Below the pieces are notes generated by a model that was not told where the DNA came from, searched no databases, and saw nothing but the letters and a program-made list of their open reading frames with translations. From JAJDAN01 sp046583095 (GTDB lineage: Bacteria > Myxococcota_A > UBA9160 > UBA4427), in NCBI GenBank assembly GCA_046583095.1, contig JAYGDB010000071.1, positions 1-56,094 of the forward strand: 56,094 bases of DNA, read 5' to 3'. The translations under genes and the position numbers were made by a program. Shown here one piece after another: positions 20,026-27,392 of the stretch (the first letter of the stretch is position 1; each line of letters opens with the position of its first letter).

Positions 20026-20190
20026 CTAGCCAGCCGCGATTCGGACCACGATGCGGCCCATCACGTCACCCGAAGCGAGCTTCCCGAGCGCCTGCGGGAT
20101 CGCGTCGGAGTTGGGGTCGTCGACAAGTAGGGGATCGCCGTGCGCAGGAGAGTCGGGGCGAGGGAAGATACGGTTCTGGTAGAATGATCT
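20026..20190 (-). pseudogene. C-terminal remnant of a medium-chain (zinc-type) alcohol dehydrogenase/quinone reductase
   Basis: Between EF-P and the molybdopterin oxidoreductase, the minus strand has a short open frame of 54 codons with no start that makes sense. Its last ~30 codons read SDAIPQALGKLASGDVMGR followed by IVVRIAAG and a stop. This matches the C-terminal end of MDR-superfamily proteins, where an IPEAL..L..G...GKVVV element closes the fold. The upstream, catalytic part is missing: an in-frame stop lies at 20191-20193, overlapping the start region of the divergent gene. It is best read as a decayed gene end left by deletion. The assignment rests on motif memory only. Confidence 0.5.
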
Positions 20191-20194
20191 CTAC

Positions 20195-22333
20195 ATGATC
20201 GAGACCAAGAAGACCTTCTGCCGCTTCTGTCACGTGTTCTGCGGCATGGAGGTGGACGTCGAGCAGGGGCGGGTGGTGGCGGTCCGTGGGGACCGCGACA
20301 ACGAGGTCACCCGTGGCTACACGTGCCAGAAGGGCCGGGCCGAGGTCGAGCGCGTTTATCACGAGGACCGCCTGCTGGCTCCGGAGCGGCGGGACGAAGG
20401 CGGCTGGACCCAGCTCACGAAGACCCGCGCCCTCGACGAGGTCTCCGAGCGCCTCGGCGACATCGTCGCGCGTCACGGACCCGACTCGGTGGCGGTCTAC
20501 ACCGGATGTGGGGGCCACCGCACTTCGGCGGGGGGCCCCTGGTTCGTGCGGCGATGGCTGGAGGCCCTGGGCTCGACGAAGATGTACACGTCGTTCACGA
20601 TCGACTCGCCGAGCCTGGTGGTCGCGGGCAATCGCTTCTTCGGCGGGCCGGTCCCGGTGAACCTTCTCGACGTCGACCGGGCCGAGTGCGTGATGTGGGT
20701 CGGAACCAATCCGGTCGCCTCGCACCAGCTCAACATGCCTCAGTCGAGTCCCAGCGCGCGCATGAACGCAGCCCGCAAGCGCGGCATGAAGATGATCGTG
20801 GTGGACCCGCGGCGCTCGGACGTGGCGAGGCAGGCCGACATCCACCTGCAGGTCAAGCCCGGCGAGGACGCGACGCTGCTGGCCGCCATGCTGAAGGTCA
20901 TCCTCGACCGCGGACTTCAGGACGACGAGTACTGCGAGAAGTACGTGAGCGGCATCCCGGAACTCCACGAGGCGGTCAAACCCTTCGATCTCGAGTACGC
21001 GGAGAAGCGCAGCGGCGTTCTCGGGAGCCTGATCGAAGAAGCGGCAGTGATGTTCGCGACGGCCCGGACCGGCGGTGCCAACAGCGGCACCGGCCTCCAC
21101 ATGGCGGGTCACCACAACCTAACGACCCAACTGGTGATGACGCTCAACGGCCTCTGCGGTCGCTACGACCGGCCCGGGGGCATGAATCGCACCGAGGGCG
21201 CGCTGGGCCGCAGCTTCGACTCGAGCATGCAGGCCGTGCCGCTCGCTTCACCCCCCAAGTCGCGCATCCGCGGCATCTCGGCGCTGAACGGTCTCTTCGG
21301 CAACTACTTCGAGATGCCGACCAACACCCTGGCGGACGAGATCCTGACGCCGGGCCCGGGGCAGATCCGCGCGCTCATCGTGAACGGCGGCAACCCGGCC
21401 TTGGTGCTCAGCGAGGAGGCCTCCGTGCAGAAGGCCCTGGAAGACCTCGAGCTGCTCGTCTGTCTCGATCTCTTCCGCTCGGCGACCGCCGAGTCGGCCG
21501 ATTACGTCTTCGGGGTGCGTCATCCCTTCGAGCGGGCCGATGTCGCGAAGCTCAACGACGCCAGTTACCCCTTCCCCTTCGGCCACTACACGGCGCCGAT
21601 GATCGGCGGCCCCGAGGAGACGATCGAGGAGTGGGAGGTTTTCTGGGAGCTCGCGATGCGTCTCGGCATCCCGCTGCGGGTGGGCAAACTCACCATTGAT
21701 GCCAAGCCCACTACGGATGAGCTCCTCGACGAGATGTACAAGCACGCGCGGCTTCCCGTCTCGGAGATGCGCAAACATCCGAGTGGGATCGCGTTCGAGG
21801 GTCGCACGACCACGGCCGGTGGCGTCATCCCGAACATGATCGGTCATCCCGACAAGCGAATGGCGGCGGGCCATCCGGCGGTGATCGCCGAGTTGCGCGA
21901 GGTCCTGGCCGAGCCCGTGATCACGGGTGGCGGCTACGCGCCGGACGAGGAGTTCGGCTTCCGCATGATCACGTACCGGATGAAGGAGGTGTACTGCACG
22001 CAGGGGCAGAACCTGCCTTCGCTGCGTGCGAAGCGCCGCTACAACCCGGTCCTGATGCACCCCGAGTCGATGCAGGCGCTAGATCTCGAGGACGGTGATG
22101 CGGTCTGGGTCGAGAACGATTACGGCCGGGTCGAGGGATTCGCGGAGGCGAGCCAGGACGTGGGTCCGCGCACCATCGCCTTCGCTTTCGGCTGGGGAAA
22201 CCCCAAGGACCCGCGGCCGGCGAGCGAGAAGGGCAGCAACGTCCAGCGGCTGATTCCGGACGACTGGCGCTACGACAGCGTCACCGGCCTCGCCCTGCAG
22301 AGCGCAGTGCCGGTGAACGTGCGGCCGCAGTAA
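20195..22333 (+). CDS. Molybdopterin oxidoreductase (formate dehydrogenase/nitrate reductase superfamily)
   Basis: The 712-residue protein is a DMSO-reductase-superfamily molybdenum enzyme. A 4Fe-4S site is formed by Cys9, Cys12, Cys16 and Cys44 (CRFCHVFC ... CQKG). Pterin-binding segments include WVGTNPVASHQ, VDPRRSDVA and NGGNPAL, and a C-terminal molydopterin dinucleotide domain starts near residue 590 (MKEVYCTQGQNLPS). At the place where formate dehydrogenases carry Cys or selenocysteine, the sequence reads FTIDSPS, so Asp137 may be the metal ligand. No Tat signal is visible, so it is probably cytoplasmic. No partner subunit or chaperone gene is adjacent. A TAGAAT box ends 9 nt before the ATG without a ribosome site. 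Substrate unknown. Confidence 0.85.
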   Translation: MIETKKTFCRFCHVFCGMEVDVEQGRVVAVRGDRDNEVTRGYTCQKGRAEVERVYHEDRLLAPERRDEGGWTQLTKTRALDEVSERLGDIVARHGPDSVAVYTGCGGHRTSAGGPWFVRRWLEALGSTKMYTSFTIDSPSLVVAGNRFFGGPVPVNLLDVDRAECVMWVGTNPVASHQLNMPQSSPSARMNAARKRGMKMIVVDPRRSDVARQADIHLQVKPGEDATLLAAMLKVILDRGLQDDEYCEKYVSGIPELHEAVKPFDLEYAEKRSGVLGSLIEEAAVMFATARTGGANSGTGLHMAGHHNLTTQLVMTLNGLCGRYDRPGGMNRTEGALGRSFDSSMQAVPLASPPKSRIRGISALNGLFGNYFEMPTNTLADEILTPGPGQIRALIVNGGNPALVLSEEASVQKALEDLELLVCLDLFRSATAESADYVFGVRHPFERADVAKLNDASYPFPFGHYTAPMIGGPEETIEEWEVFWELAMRLGIPLRVGKLTIDAKPTTDELLDEMYKHARLPVSEMRKHPSGIAFEGRTTTAGGVIPNMIGHPDKRMAAGHPAVIAELREVLAEPVITGGGYAPDEEFGFRMITYRMKEVYCTQGQNLPSLRAKRRYNPVLMHPESMQALDLEDGDAVWVENDYGRVEGFAEASQDVGPRTIAFAFGWGNPKDPRPASEKGSNVQRLIPDDWRYDSVTGLALQSAVPVNVRPQ

Positions 22334-22408
22334 CCTCGCGGGCGCAAACAGAGAGCGCGCGTCGGGCGCACCGCGGTGGACTCTTCTGGCCTGGTTCCGG
22401 ACTCGAGT

Positions 22409-23368
22409 TCAACCCTTGGCTTCGTTCACCGCCGCCGTGAGGGCCGGAACCACTTCGAACAGGTCACCCACCACGCCGAGATTCGCCACCTCGAAGATCG
22501 GGGCATCCGCGTCCTTGTTGATCGCGATGATGTAGTTCGAGTTCTTCATGCCCACCAGGTGCTGGATTGCACCCGAGATGCCGCAGGCGATGTAGAGCTT
22601 CGGCGTCACCACCTGCCCCGAGGAGCCCACCTGGTGGGCGTGGGGCAACCAGCCGGCGTCCACCACTGGGCGCGAGGCGCCCATGGCGCCGCCGAGCGCG
22701 TCAGCGAGGGGTTGGATCACCTCGGGGAACTTCTCCGGGTCGCCTACGCCGCGGCCACCGGAGACCACCACCTCGGCCTTGGTGAGGTCGATACCTGTCG
22801 CCGCGGCCTGCTTGACCTCCTTGAACTTTGCGCGCACGCCCGAGAGGTCTACCGACAGGGGCGTGGTCGAGCCGGCGTCTCCGCTCGAGGCGGGATCGTT
22901 TGCGCCGGGCTGGACGCTGAGCACCGCCGTGCCTTCGCTACAGGTCAGCTGGGCGTTGAGCTTGCCGTTGAAGATCCGGCGAAATACCACGAGCTTGCCG
23001 TCCTGCATCTCCGCGTTGAAGCAGTCGCTCACGAAGGCGGCGTCGAGCCCGGCCGCGATGCGAGGTGCAACGTCCCAGCCGCACGGCGTGTTCGAGATCA
23101 GGACGATGTCGGCCCCGGATGCCTCGACGGCCGCGCGGATTGCCTTGTTCCAGCAGTCGACGTTGTAGTCGGAGAAGGCCGCGTCGTCCGCCACGAATGT
23201 CTCGCCACCACCCTTGCCGGCGAACTCGCTCGCGATGTCGCCGACGCCGCTGCCGATCACCAGACTCTTGACGGTGCCGCCCAGGTTCTGGGCCAACGTC
23301 AGCAGCTCGTAGCTGCACTCACGGATCTGTCCCTTTTCGATCTCCGTTACGACGAGGATGTTGCTCAT
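22409..23368 (-). CDS. etfA: Electron transfer flavoprotein alpha subunit
   Basis: The 319-residue subunit binds FAD and, with EtfB, passes electrons from acyl-CoA dehydrogenases to ETF:quinone oxidoreductase. The C-terminal FAD domain is fully recognisable: GASRPVVDAGWLP, HQVGSSGQVVTPKLY, the ACGISGAIQHLVGM segment and IAINKDADAPIFEVA. The ATG at 23368 has an AGAGGGAGA ribosome site and lies 35 nt after the etfB stop; an upstream extension of the frame falls inside etfB and is ignored. Acyl-CoA dehydrogenases at 50.9-56.1 kb are likely electron donors, but no ETF:quinone oxidoreductase is in the window. Confidence 0.95.
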   Translation of the reverse strand: MSNILVVTEIEKGQIRECSYELLTLAQNLGGTVKSLVIGSGVGDIASEFAGKGGGETFVADDAAFSDYNVDCWNKAIRAAVEASGADIVLISNTPCGWDVAPRIAAGLDAAFVSDCFNAEMQDGKLVVFRRIFNGKLNAQLTCSEGTAVLSVQPGANDPASSGDAGSTTPLSVDLSGVRAKFKEVKQAAATGIDLTKAEVVVSGGRGVGDPEKFPEVIQPLADALGGAMGASRPVVDAGWLPHAHQVGSSGQVVTPKLYIACGISGAIQHLVGMKNSNYIIAINKDADAPIFEVANLGVVGDLFEVVPALTAAVNEAKG

Positions 23369-23403
23369 CGAGATTCTCCCTCTTGAGGTATGAGCCGACC
23401 CTC

Positions 23404-24189
23404 CTAGAGGAGGCCGAGCTCCTTGATCTTTCCGAGAAGCCCTGCAGCGACCTCGGCGGTGCTGCCGGTGAGGATCTCCGCCGTGGCGCTCTTCGGGGGC
23501 GGGTAGATCTTGTCGATCTGGACCTTGGCGGCGGCTTCGCCAATCGAGCCGGAGACGCCCAGGTCGCCGCCGGTCTTCACGTCGAGCGGCTTCTTCTTGG
23601 CCTGCATGATCCCCTTGAGGGATGCGTAGCGGACCTGATTCGCGCCGGTCTGGATCGCGATCACGCACGGCGTCGGCAGCTCGACAACCTCGAGGGCGCC
23701 GCCTTCGAGTTCGCGATCTGCGGTGACCGAGTCGGCGGTGATCTCGGTGTGCACGACGCCCGTAGCGGACGACATGTCGGTCAGTTCCGCGAGCATCGGC
23801 GGGACGGCCGACGAGTTGCCGTCATCCGTCATCAGCCCGGTGAAGATGATGTCAGGGCTTTCGTCCTTGGCGATCGCCGCGAGGATCTTCGCGACGCCCA
23901 GCGTGTCAGAGGTCTCTGCGTCGGGGTCGTTGACGTGGATCGCGCGGTCGGCGCCCATGCCGAGAGCGGTGCGGAGTGCCTGGGTCACTCGGTCGGGGCC
24001 GATGGAGACCGCGACCACCTCGGTGTCACCGTCCGCATCCTTGAGGCGCAGTGCCTCTTCGAGCGCGTAGGTGTCGTAGCTGTTGATCTCGAACTTGATG
24101 TTGTCTTCCTGAATCCATCTGCCGTCAGCACGGACATCGAGCTTCGTGTCCTGATGCGGCACCTGCTTCAGGCACACCATGACCTTCAT
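23404..24189 (-). CDS. etfB: Electron transfer flavoprotein beta subunit
   Basis: The 261-residue EtfB carries the usual opening MKVMVCLKQVP and the NSYDTYALEEALRLKD segment. The signature region with CVIAIQTGANQVRYASLKGIMQAKKKP follows, holding the docking loop whose leucine anchors onto acyl-CoA dehydrogenases. AMP is bound here in the usual ETF. It precedes etfA in one operon. The ATG at 24189 is chosen over a frame start 15 codons upstream because MKV matches the family start. A promoter-like element with a 17-nt spacer lies at 24399-24427, about 200 nt upstream, giving a long leader with inverted repeats. Confidence 0.95.
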   Translation of the reverse strand: MKVMVCLKQVPHQDTKLDVRADGRWIQEDNIKFEINSYDTYALEEALRLKDADGDTEVVAVSIGPDRVTQALRTALGMGADRAIHVNDPDAETSDTLGVAKILAAIAKDESPDIIFTGLMTDDGNSSAVPPMLAELTDMSSATGVVHTEITADSVTADRELEGGALEVVELPTPCVIAIQTGANQVRYASLKGIMQAKKKPLDVKTGGDLGVSGSIGEAAAKVQIDKIYPPPKSATAEILTGSTAEVAAGLLGKIKELGLL

Positions 24190-24360
24190 GGGGGGAGCCT
24201 CCGGGGGTGGGTGGGAAGTGCGGTCTGCTGTCATCCAGCCCGCGCGATGCTCTCACCGCGCCTGAGTAACGAGGCCCTTCCTGCTGCCGATCCTGCTCGG
24301 CAGCGAGGAGTGGCTGTCAGGAGCGCTCTGCCAATCCTTCGGCGCGGGTCGAGATATGAA

Positions 24361-24416
24361 GGAGGACCCCGCGCGGGGCCTCCCGAAAAGGCGGGAAGAC
24401 CCTACAAGAGGGGTCA
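24361..24416. repeat. Cluster of short inverted repeats in the etfBA leader / MBL-gene 3' region
   Basis: Three neighbouring inverted repeats are visible. One is a GC-rich hairpin at 24361-24383, where GGAGG and CCTCC flank CCCCGCGCGGGG. A short stem TCCCG/CGGGA surrounds an AAAAGG-type loop near 24381-24396. A GACCC/GGGTC stem spans 24398-24416. No T-run follows in either direction, so a classic intrinsic terminator is unlikely. The cluster lies inside a gene-free stretch of 440 nt (24190-24629) between etfB and the MBL gene. The first two stems would fall in the etfBA 5' leader; the third overlaps the predicted -10 element. Whether it regulates etfBA or ends the MBL transcript is open. Confidence 0.45.
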
Positions 24417-24427
24417 CTCGATTTCAA
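24399..24427 (-). promoter_or_regulatory. Probable sigma-70-type promoter of etfBA
   Basis: On the minus strand a TTGAAA hexamer (24427-24422; five of six matches to TTGACA) is followed after exactly 17 nt by TAGGGT (24404-24399; three of six matches to TATAAT). It is the best -35/-10 pair in the 440-nt gap and points at etfB. Transcription would begin near 24392 and leave a leader of about 200 nt that contains GC-rich inverted repeats. The assignment is by eye. Confidence 0.4.
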
Positions 24428-24629
24428 CGCGAGTCCGGGCGTCTCGAGACCGTCCGACGAGGCGGATCCCGGTCGAGGATCGCTGCCCAGCGAGTCCCTT
24501 GGCGATCCGCCTCAACCCCACCTAAGTCTGCGTGGAGCATGAAATAAATCGCTGATCGTCTCGGCTGGGTGTTGGCCCCGCGCGGGTCAGCGGTCGCCGG
24601 ATCGAGGAAATCGTTGCGGCGGACGCGAC

Positions 24630-25328
24630 CTAGGCGCCCATGAAGCTCAGAAACATCTCCAGGGACGTAACCCTCAGGAAGGGATTCGTGCGCTTCTGCT
24701 CTCCCATCGTGGACTGGCCTTCGGTCGAGTACAGGTGGCCTGGGAAGAGCAGGGTCTCGTCGGGAAGCTGCTTGAGCTTTCCGTTGAGGCTCTCGTACAT
24801 GGCCTCGGGATCGCTGCCGGGCAGATCCACCCGCCCGCAGCTACCCAGGAACAGGGTGTCGCCCGAGACGAGCTGGCCCGGCTGGCCCGTCTCCTCCACG
24901 AGGAAGCACTGGGAGCCCGGGGTGTGGCCGGGCGTGTGGATCAGACGCGTTCGAAGCGAGCCGACCTCCACGACGTCCCCGCCCTCGTGCTCGACGAGAT
25001 CACTCTGGGAGACACCCGTCACCTGTTTCAGCCCTTCGGCCTCGTGCTTGTTCACGTGGATCTTGACGGGCTTGCGCTCCATCAGTCGATCGAGCCCCTG
25101 GATGCTCTGTCCGAACAGCGAGCCACCGACGTGGTCCTGGTGGTAGTGGGTGATGAGTGCACCGACCACCTCCATGTCGTCGGCCTCGGCCTGGTCGAGC
25201 AGTGCATCGACCTCCCAGGCGGGATCGACGATCAGCGCCTCGCGCGTGGCGTGGCTCCCGATCAGGTAGACGAAATTCGCCATCTGGCCTACCTGGAATT
25301 GCTTGAAGTAGAGGTCTGAGTCAGACAC
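24630..25328 (-). CDS. Metallo-beta-lactamase-fold hydrolase
   Basis: The 232-residue protein has the MBL metal motif HYHQDH (61-66). The third histidine is in HTPGHTPGS, the bridging aspartate in SGDTLFLGSCGRVDLPG and a final histidine in FPGHLYST. This pattern is shared by glyoxalase II, persulfide dioxygenase and related thioester or sulfur hydrolases; antibiotic hydrolysis is not implied. It is the last gene of a three-gene operon behind the hydrolase-like protein and the Rieske ferredoxin, starting 9 nt after the Rieske stop. The GRVDLPG loop resembles the ETHE1/CoA-persulfide branch, so a sulfur role is possible but unproven. Confidence 0.85.
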   Translation of the reverse strand: MSDSDLYFKQFQVGQMANFVYLIGSHATREALIVDPAWEVDALLDQAEADDMEVVGALITHYHQDHVGGSLFGQSIQGLDRLMERKPVKIHVNKHEAEGLKQVTGVSQSDLVEHEGGDVVEVGSLRTRLIHTPGHTPGSQCFLVEETGQPGQLVSGDTLFLGSCGRVDLPGSDPEAMYESLNGKLKQLPDETLLFPGHLYSTEGQSTMGEQKRTNPFLRVTSLEMFLSFMGA

Positions 25329-25337
25329 CGGTTCTCC

Positions 25338-25649
25338 TCAGAGACGAACCTGCAGGATGCCGCCTTCCAGGCGGGTGGGGTAGGACGAGACCGAGCAGGC
25401 CGGCTCGTCGATGCAGCGGCCGCTAGCGGCCTCGAACGCGTAGGCGTGCACAGGGCAGATGACGAGGTCCTCGTCGAGCATACCCGCAGCTAGGCTGCCT
25501 CCCGCGTGCGGACAGGTGTCGTCGATCGCGAACCAGCGATCTCCGGACCGGCCGACGCACAGACGAACCCCCGCAACGAGGTGCTCGCGGAGCTGCTCGT
25601 CTTCGAAGCCCTCGGTCGGGCCCAGGTCATGCCAGCTCGCCTCGCTCAA
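25338..25649 (-). CDS. Rieske [2Fe-2S] ferredoxin
   Basis: The small 103-residue protein is a stand-alone Rieske ferredoxin. Ligands are Cys46 and His48 (DDTCPHAGG) and Cys65 and His68 (VICPVHAYAFE). It has no transmembrane anchor, so it resembles the soluble ferredoxins of dioxygenases or NirD-type proteins. The best start is TTG at 25649, which overlaps the hydrolase stop by 4 nt; no ATG in frame precedes the domain. A Rieske oxygenase or reductase partner is not in the window. The operon context with a degenerate hydrolase and an MBL protein suggests a dedicated electron-transfer or metal-sensing use, which is inference. Confidence 0.85.
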   Translation of the reverse strand: MSEASWHDLGPTEGFEDEQLREHLVAGVRLCVGRSGDRWFAIDDTCPHAGGSLAAGMLDEDLVICPVHAYAFEAASGRCIDEPACSVSSYPTRLEGGILQVRL

Positions 25650-26368
25650 ACCTCGCCGATCACCCTGCCAAGCCAGCTGTTGAGGACGTCGAAGGTCTCG
25701 TCGCGGACGTCCTGCTCCGTCCGGAGGGAGCGCTTGGTCACCTTGAAGTTCTGGTCCGCTTCCTCGATCACGTGCAACTGGGTCGATGCACCGACGCCGC
25801 GGATGGTTTCCCGCAGGGTATCGACATCGCAGCGACGATCGCGCGTCCCCTGGATGAAAAGCATCGGGGAGGTGATCCGGAACAGGCTCTCGGCCCGTAC
25901 CTCCTCCTTGCGGTCCTGGGGGTGCAGTGGGAACCCCAGGAAGAAGAGCCCTGCGAGTCGCAGCCGGCCCCCGGCCAGCTTGGCGGCTACTGCCGCGCCT
26001 GCGCCCTTGCCCGCTAGGATCAGGTGGGCCGGGCCCTGGCTGGAGTCTCGTCCCAGGACAGACAACGCGGCGCTGAAGGTTTGCTCCATCGCCTCGACCG
26101 AACTCGTTCCGCTGCGCTTGCCCAGTTCGCCGAACGGGAAGTTGAAGCGCAGGGTCAGGAACTTCTGCTCGGTGAGGCGCTGGTGGAGGTCGACGATGAC
26201 CGGGTCGTCCATGTTCCCGGCCGAGCCGTGGGCGATTGCAATCGCCACCCGTGAGCCGGTCGGCCACCACTCGGGGATCCCGAGCACAGCGGAGACTTCG
26301 TCGATCCCGGAAGCGGGCTCGGGAAGTCGGATCTTCAGCTCTTCGAAGCGAGGCGATTGCTCGACCAT
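25646..26368 (-). CDS. Alpha/beta-hydrolase of the KANL3/TEX30 type, catalytic residues apparently lost
   Basis: The 240-residue protein has the order of motifs of the KANL3/TEX30 hydrolase-like family: the oxyanion loop AHGSAGNMDDP (46-56), the FNFPFGELGKR strand-loop, the elbow region LILAGKGAGAAVA and FIQGTRDRRCD carrying the aspartate. The nucleophile elbow should be G-x-S-x-G, but here it is GKGAG (120-124), with Gly at 122. The usual histidine in an ADHSF-like motif is Gln206 (EADQNFKV). If the alignment is right, two of three catalytic residues are gone. The gene heads the operon with the Rieske and MBL genes, divergent from the epimerase. It may be a binding or scaffold protein. Confidence 0.72.
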   Translation of the reverse strand: MVEQSPRFEELKIRLPEPASGIDEVSAVLGIPEWWPTGSRVAIAIAHGSAGNMDDPVIVDLHQRLTEQKFLTLRFNFPFGELGKRSGTSSVEAMEQTFSAALSVLGRDSSQGPAHLILAGKGAGAAVAAKLAGGRLRLAGLFFLGFPLHPQDRKEEVRAESLFRITSPMLFIQGTRDRRCDVDTLRETIRGVGASTQLHVIEEADQNFKVTKRSLRTEQDVRDETFDVLNSWLGRVIGEV

Positions 26369-26472
26369 CGTCCCTCCGGGGGCTATATGGGGAACGGTCG
26401 GGGATTCGGCGGTACTTTACGACACTCGCCACAGATGGCTATGCGGATGACCCGTAAGTCTTCGGAGTAAAA

Positions 26473-27390
26473 GTGGAAAAAGTTCTAGTCACTGGGATCG
26501 CGGGCGGCCTGGGTCGTCTCGTTGTCGAGCGCCTCCGCAGACGGCACGAAGTGGTGGGCGTCGATGCGATCAGCGGGAGGCAGAGCCCCGGTGGGATCAA
26601 GACGTATCAGGTCGATCTGCGGAAACCGAGGTTCGAGGACATCGTGAGAACCGAGCGCCCGCAGGTCGTGGTCCACCTCGGCTTCATCCGGCACTTCCGC
26701 GGCAGCGAGAGCGAGCGGCATGGGGTGAACGTGGGGGGCACCCGGAGCCTGATCGATCACTGCGTGAAGCACGGTGCGGAGAGGCTCGTGGTGCTCTCGA
26801 GCGGCTACGTGTACGGGGCCTTCCCCGAGAATCCCTACCAGATCGACGAAGAGGCGCCTCTCTCGGCAAGCCGCAGCTACCCCGAGATTCGGGATCTCGT
26901 CGAGGTCGACGGCCTGGCCAGCGCGGCGATTTGGCGGCACCCGGACCTGGTCACGAGCGTGCTGCGGCCCGTGAACGTTCTCGGTCCCACGATCGAGTCG
27001 ATGGTGCGCGCCTACCTCGCCCAGCCCCGGGTGCCGACGGTGCTGGGCTTCGATCCGATGATGCCCTTCATCCACGAGGCCGACCTGGCGATGGCAATCT
27101 CCCTGGCGGTCGATCATCGGCTGCGCGGTGTCTACAACGTGGTCGGGCCGGGTGAGGCACCGGTGCACACGGCGATCGAGGAGACGGGCGGCACGGCCTG
27201 GCCGATTCCGGATCCTCCCGCCCGCTGGCTCTTCGAGTGGCTGTTCCGCATCGGCATACTCCCGTACCCGGCGGGCCTGCTGGACTTCCTGAAATTCCCG
27301 GTCTCGTTGGCCGGCGAGCGATTCGTAAGGGCGACCGGGTTCCGATGCCAGTACGGTCTGCCCGAGATCTTCGAAAGCGTGAGGCGCTGA
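26473..27390 (+). CDS. NAD-dependent epimerase/dehydratase (extended SDR)
   Basis: This 305-residue extended SDR has the nucleotide-binding TGIAGGLG (7-14), the acidic VDAI after beta 2, the VVVHLGF strand and the LSSGYVYGAF serine region. The catalytic tyrosine would be Tyr136 in RSYPEIR, but the lysine four residues later is Arg140, so the classical YxxxK is changed. The C-terminus is longer than needed for a simple SDR and includes hydrophobic stretches (LFEWLFRIGILPYPAGLLDFL). The start is GTG at 26473 with a GGAG just upstream. It is followed at 3 nt by the acyltransferase, so lipid or glycolipid modification is plausible. Confidence 0.82.
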   Translation: MEKVLVTGIAGGLGRLVVERLRRRHEVVGVDAISGRQSPGGIKTYQVDLRKPRFEDIVRTERPQVVVHLGFIRHFRGSESERHGVNVGGTRSLIDHCVKHGAERLVVLSSGYVYGAFPENPYQIDEEAPLSASRSYPEIRDLVEVDGLASAAIWRHPDLVTSVLRPVNVLGPTIESMVRAYLAQPRVPTVLGFDPMMPFIHEADLAMAISLAVDHRLRGVYNVVGPGEAPVHTAIEETGGTAWPIPDPPARWLFEWLFRIGILPYPAGLLDFLKFPVSLAGERFVRATGFRCQYGLPEIFESVRR

Positions 27391-27392
27391 AG

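Noticed and set aside
24356..24547. 63-codon plus-strand frame in the etfB-MBL gap
   Set aside because: It spans the inverted repeats and predicted promoter; composition is charged low-complexity without motifs.
24630..25328. Beta-lactamase resistance gene
   Set aside because: Only the general metallo-hydrolase motif is present; the loop pattern follows glyoxalase II/persulfide dioxygenase-like proteins.
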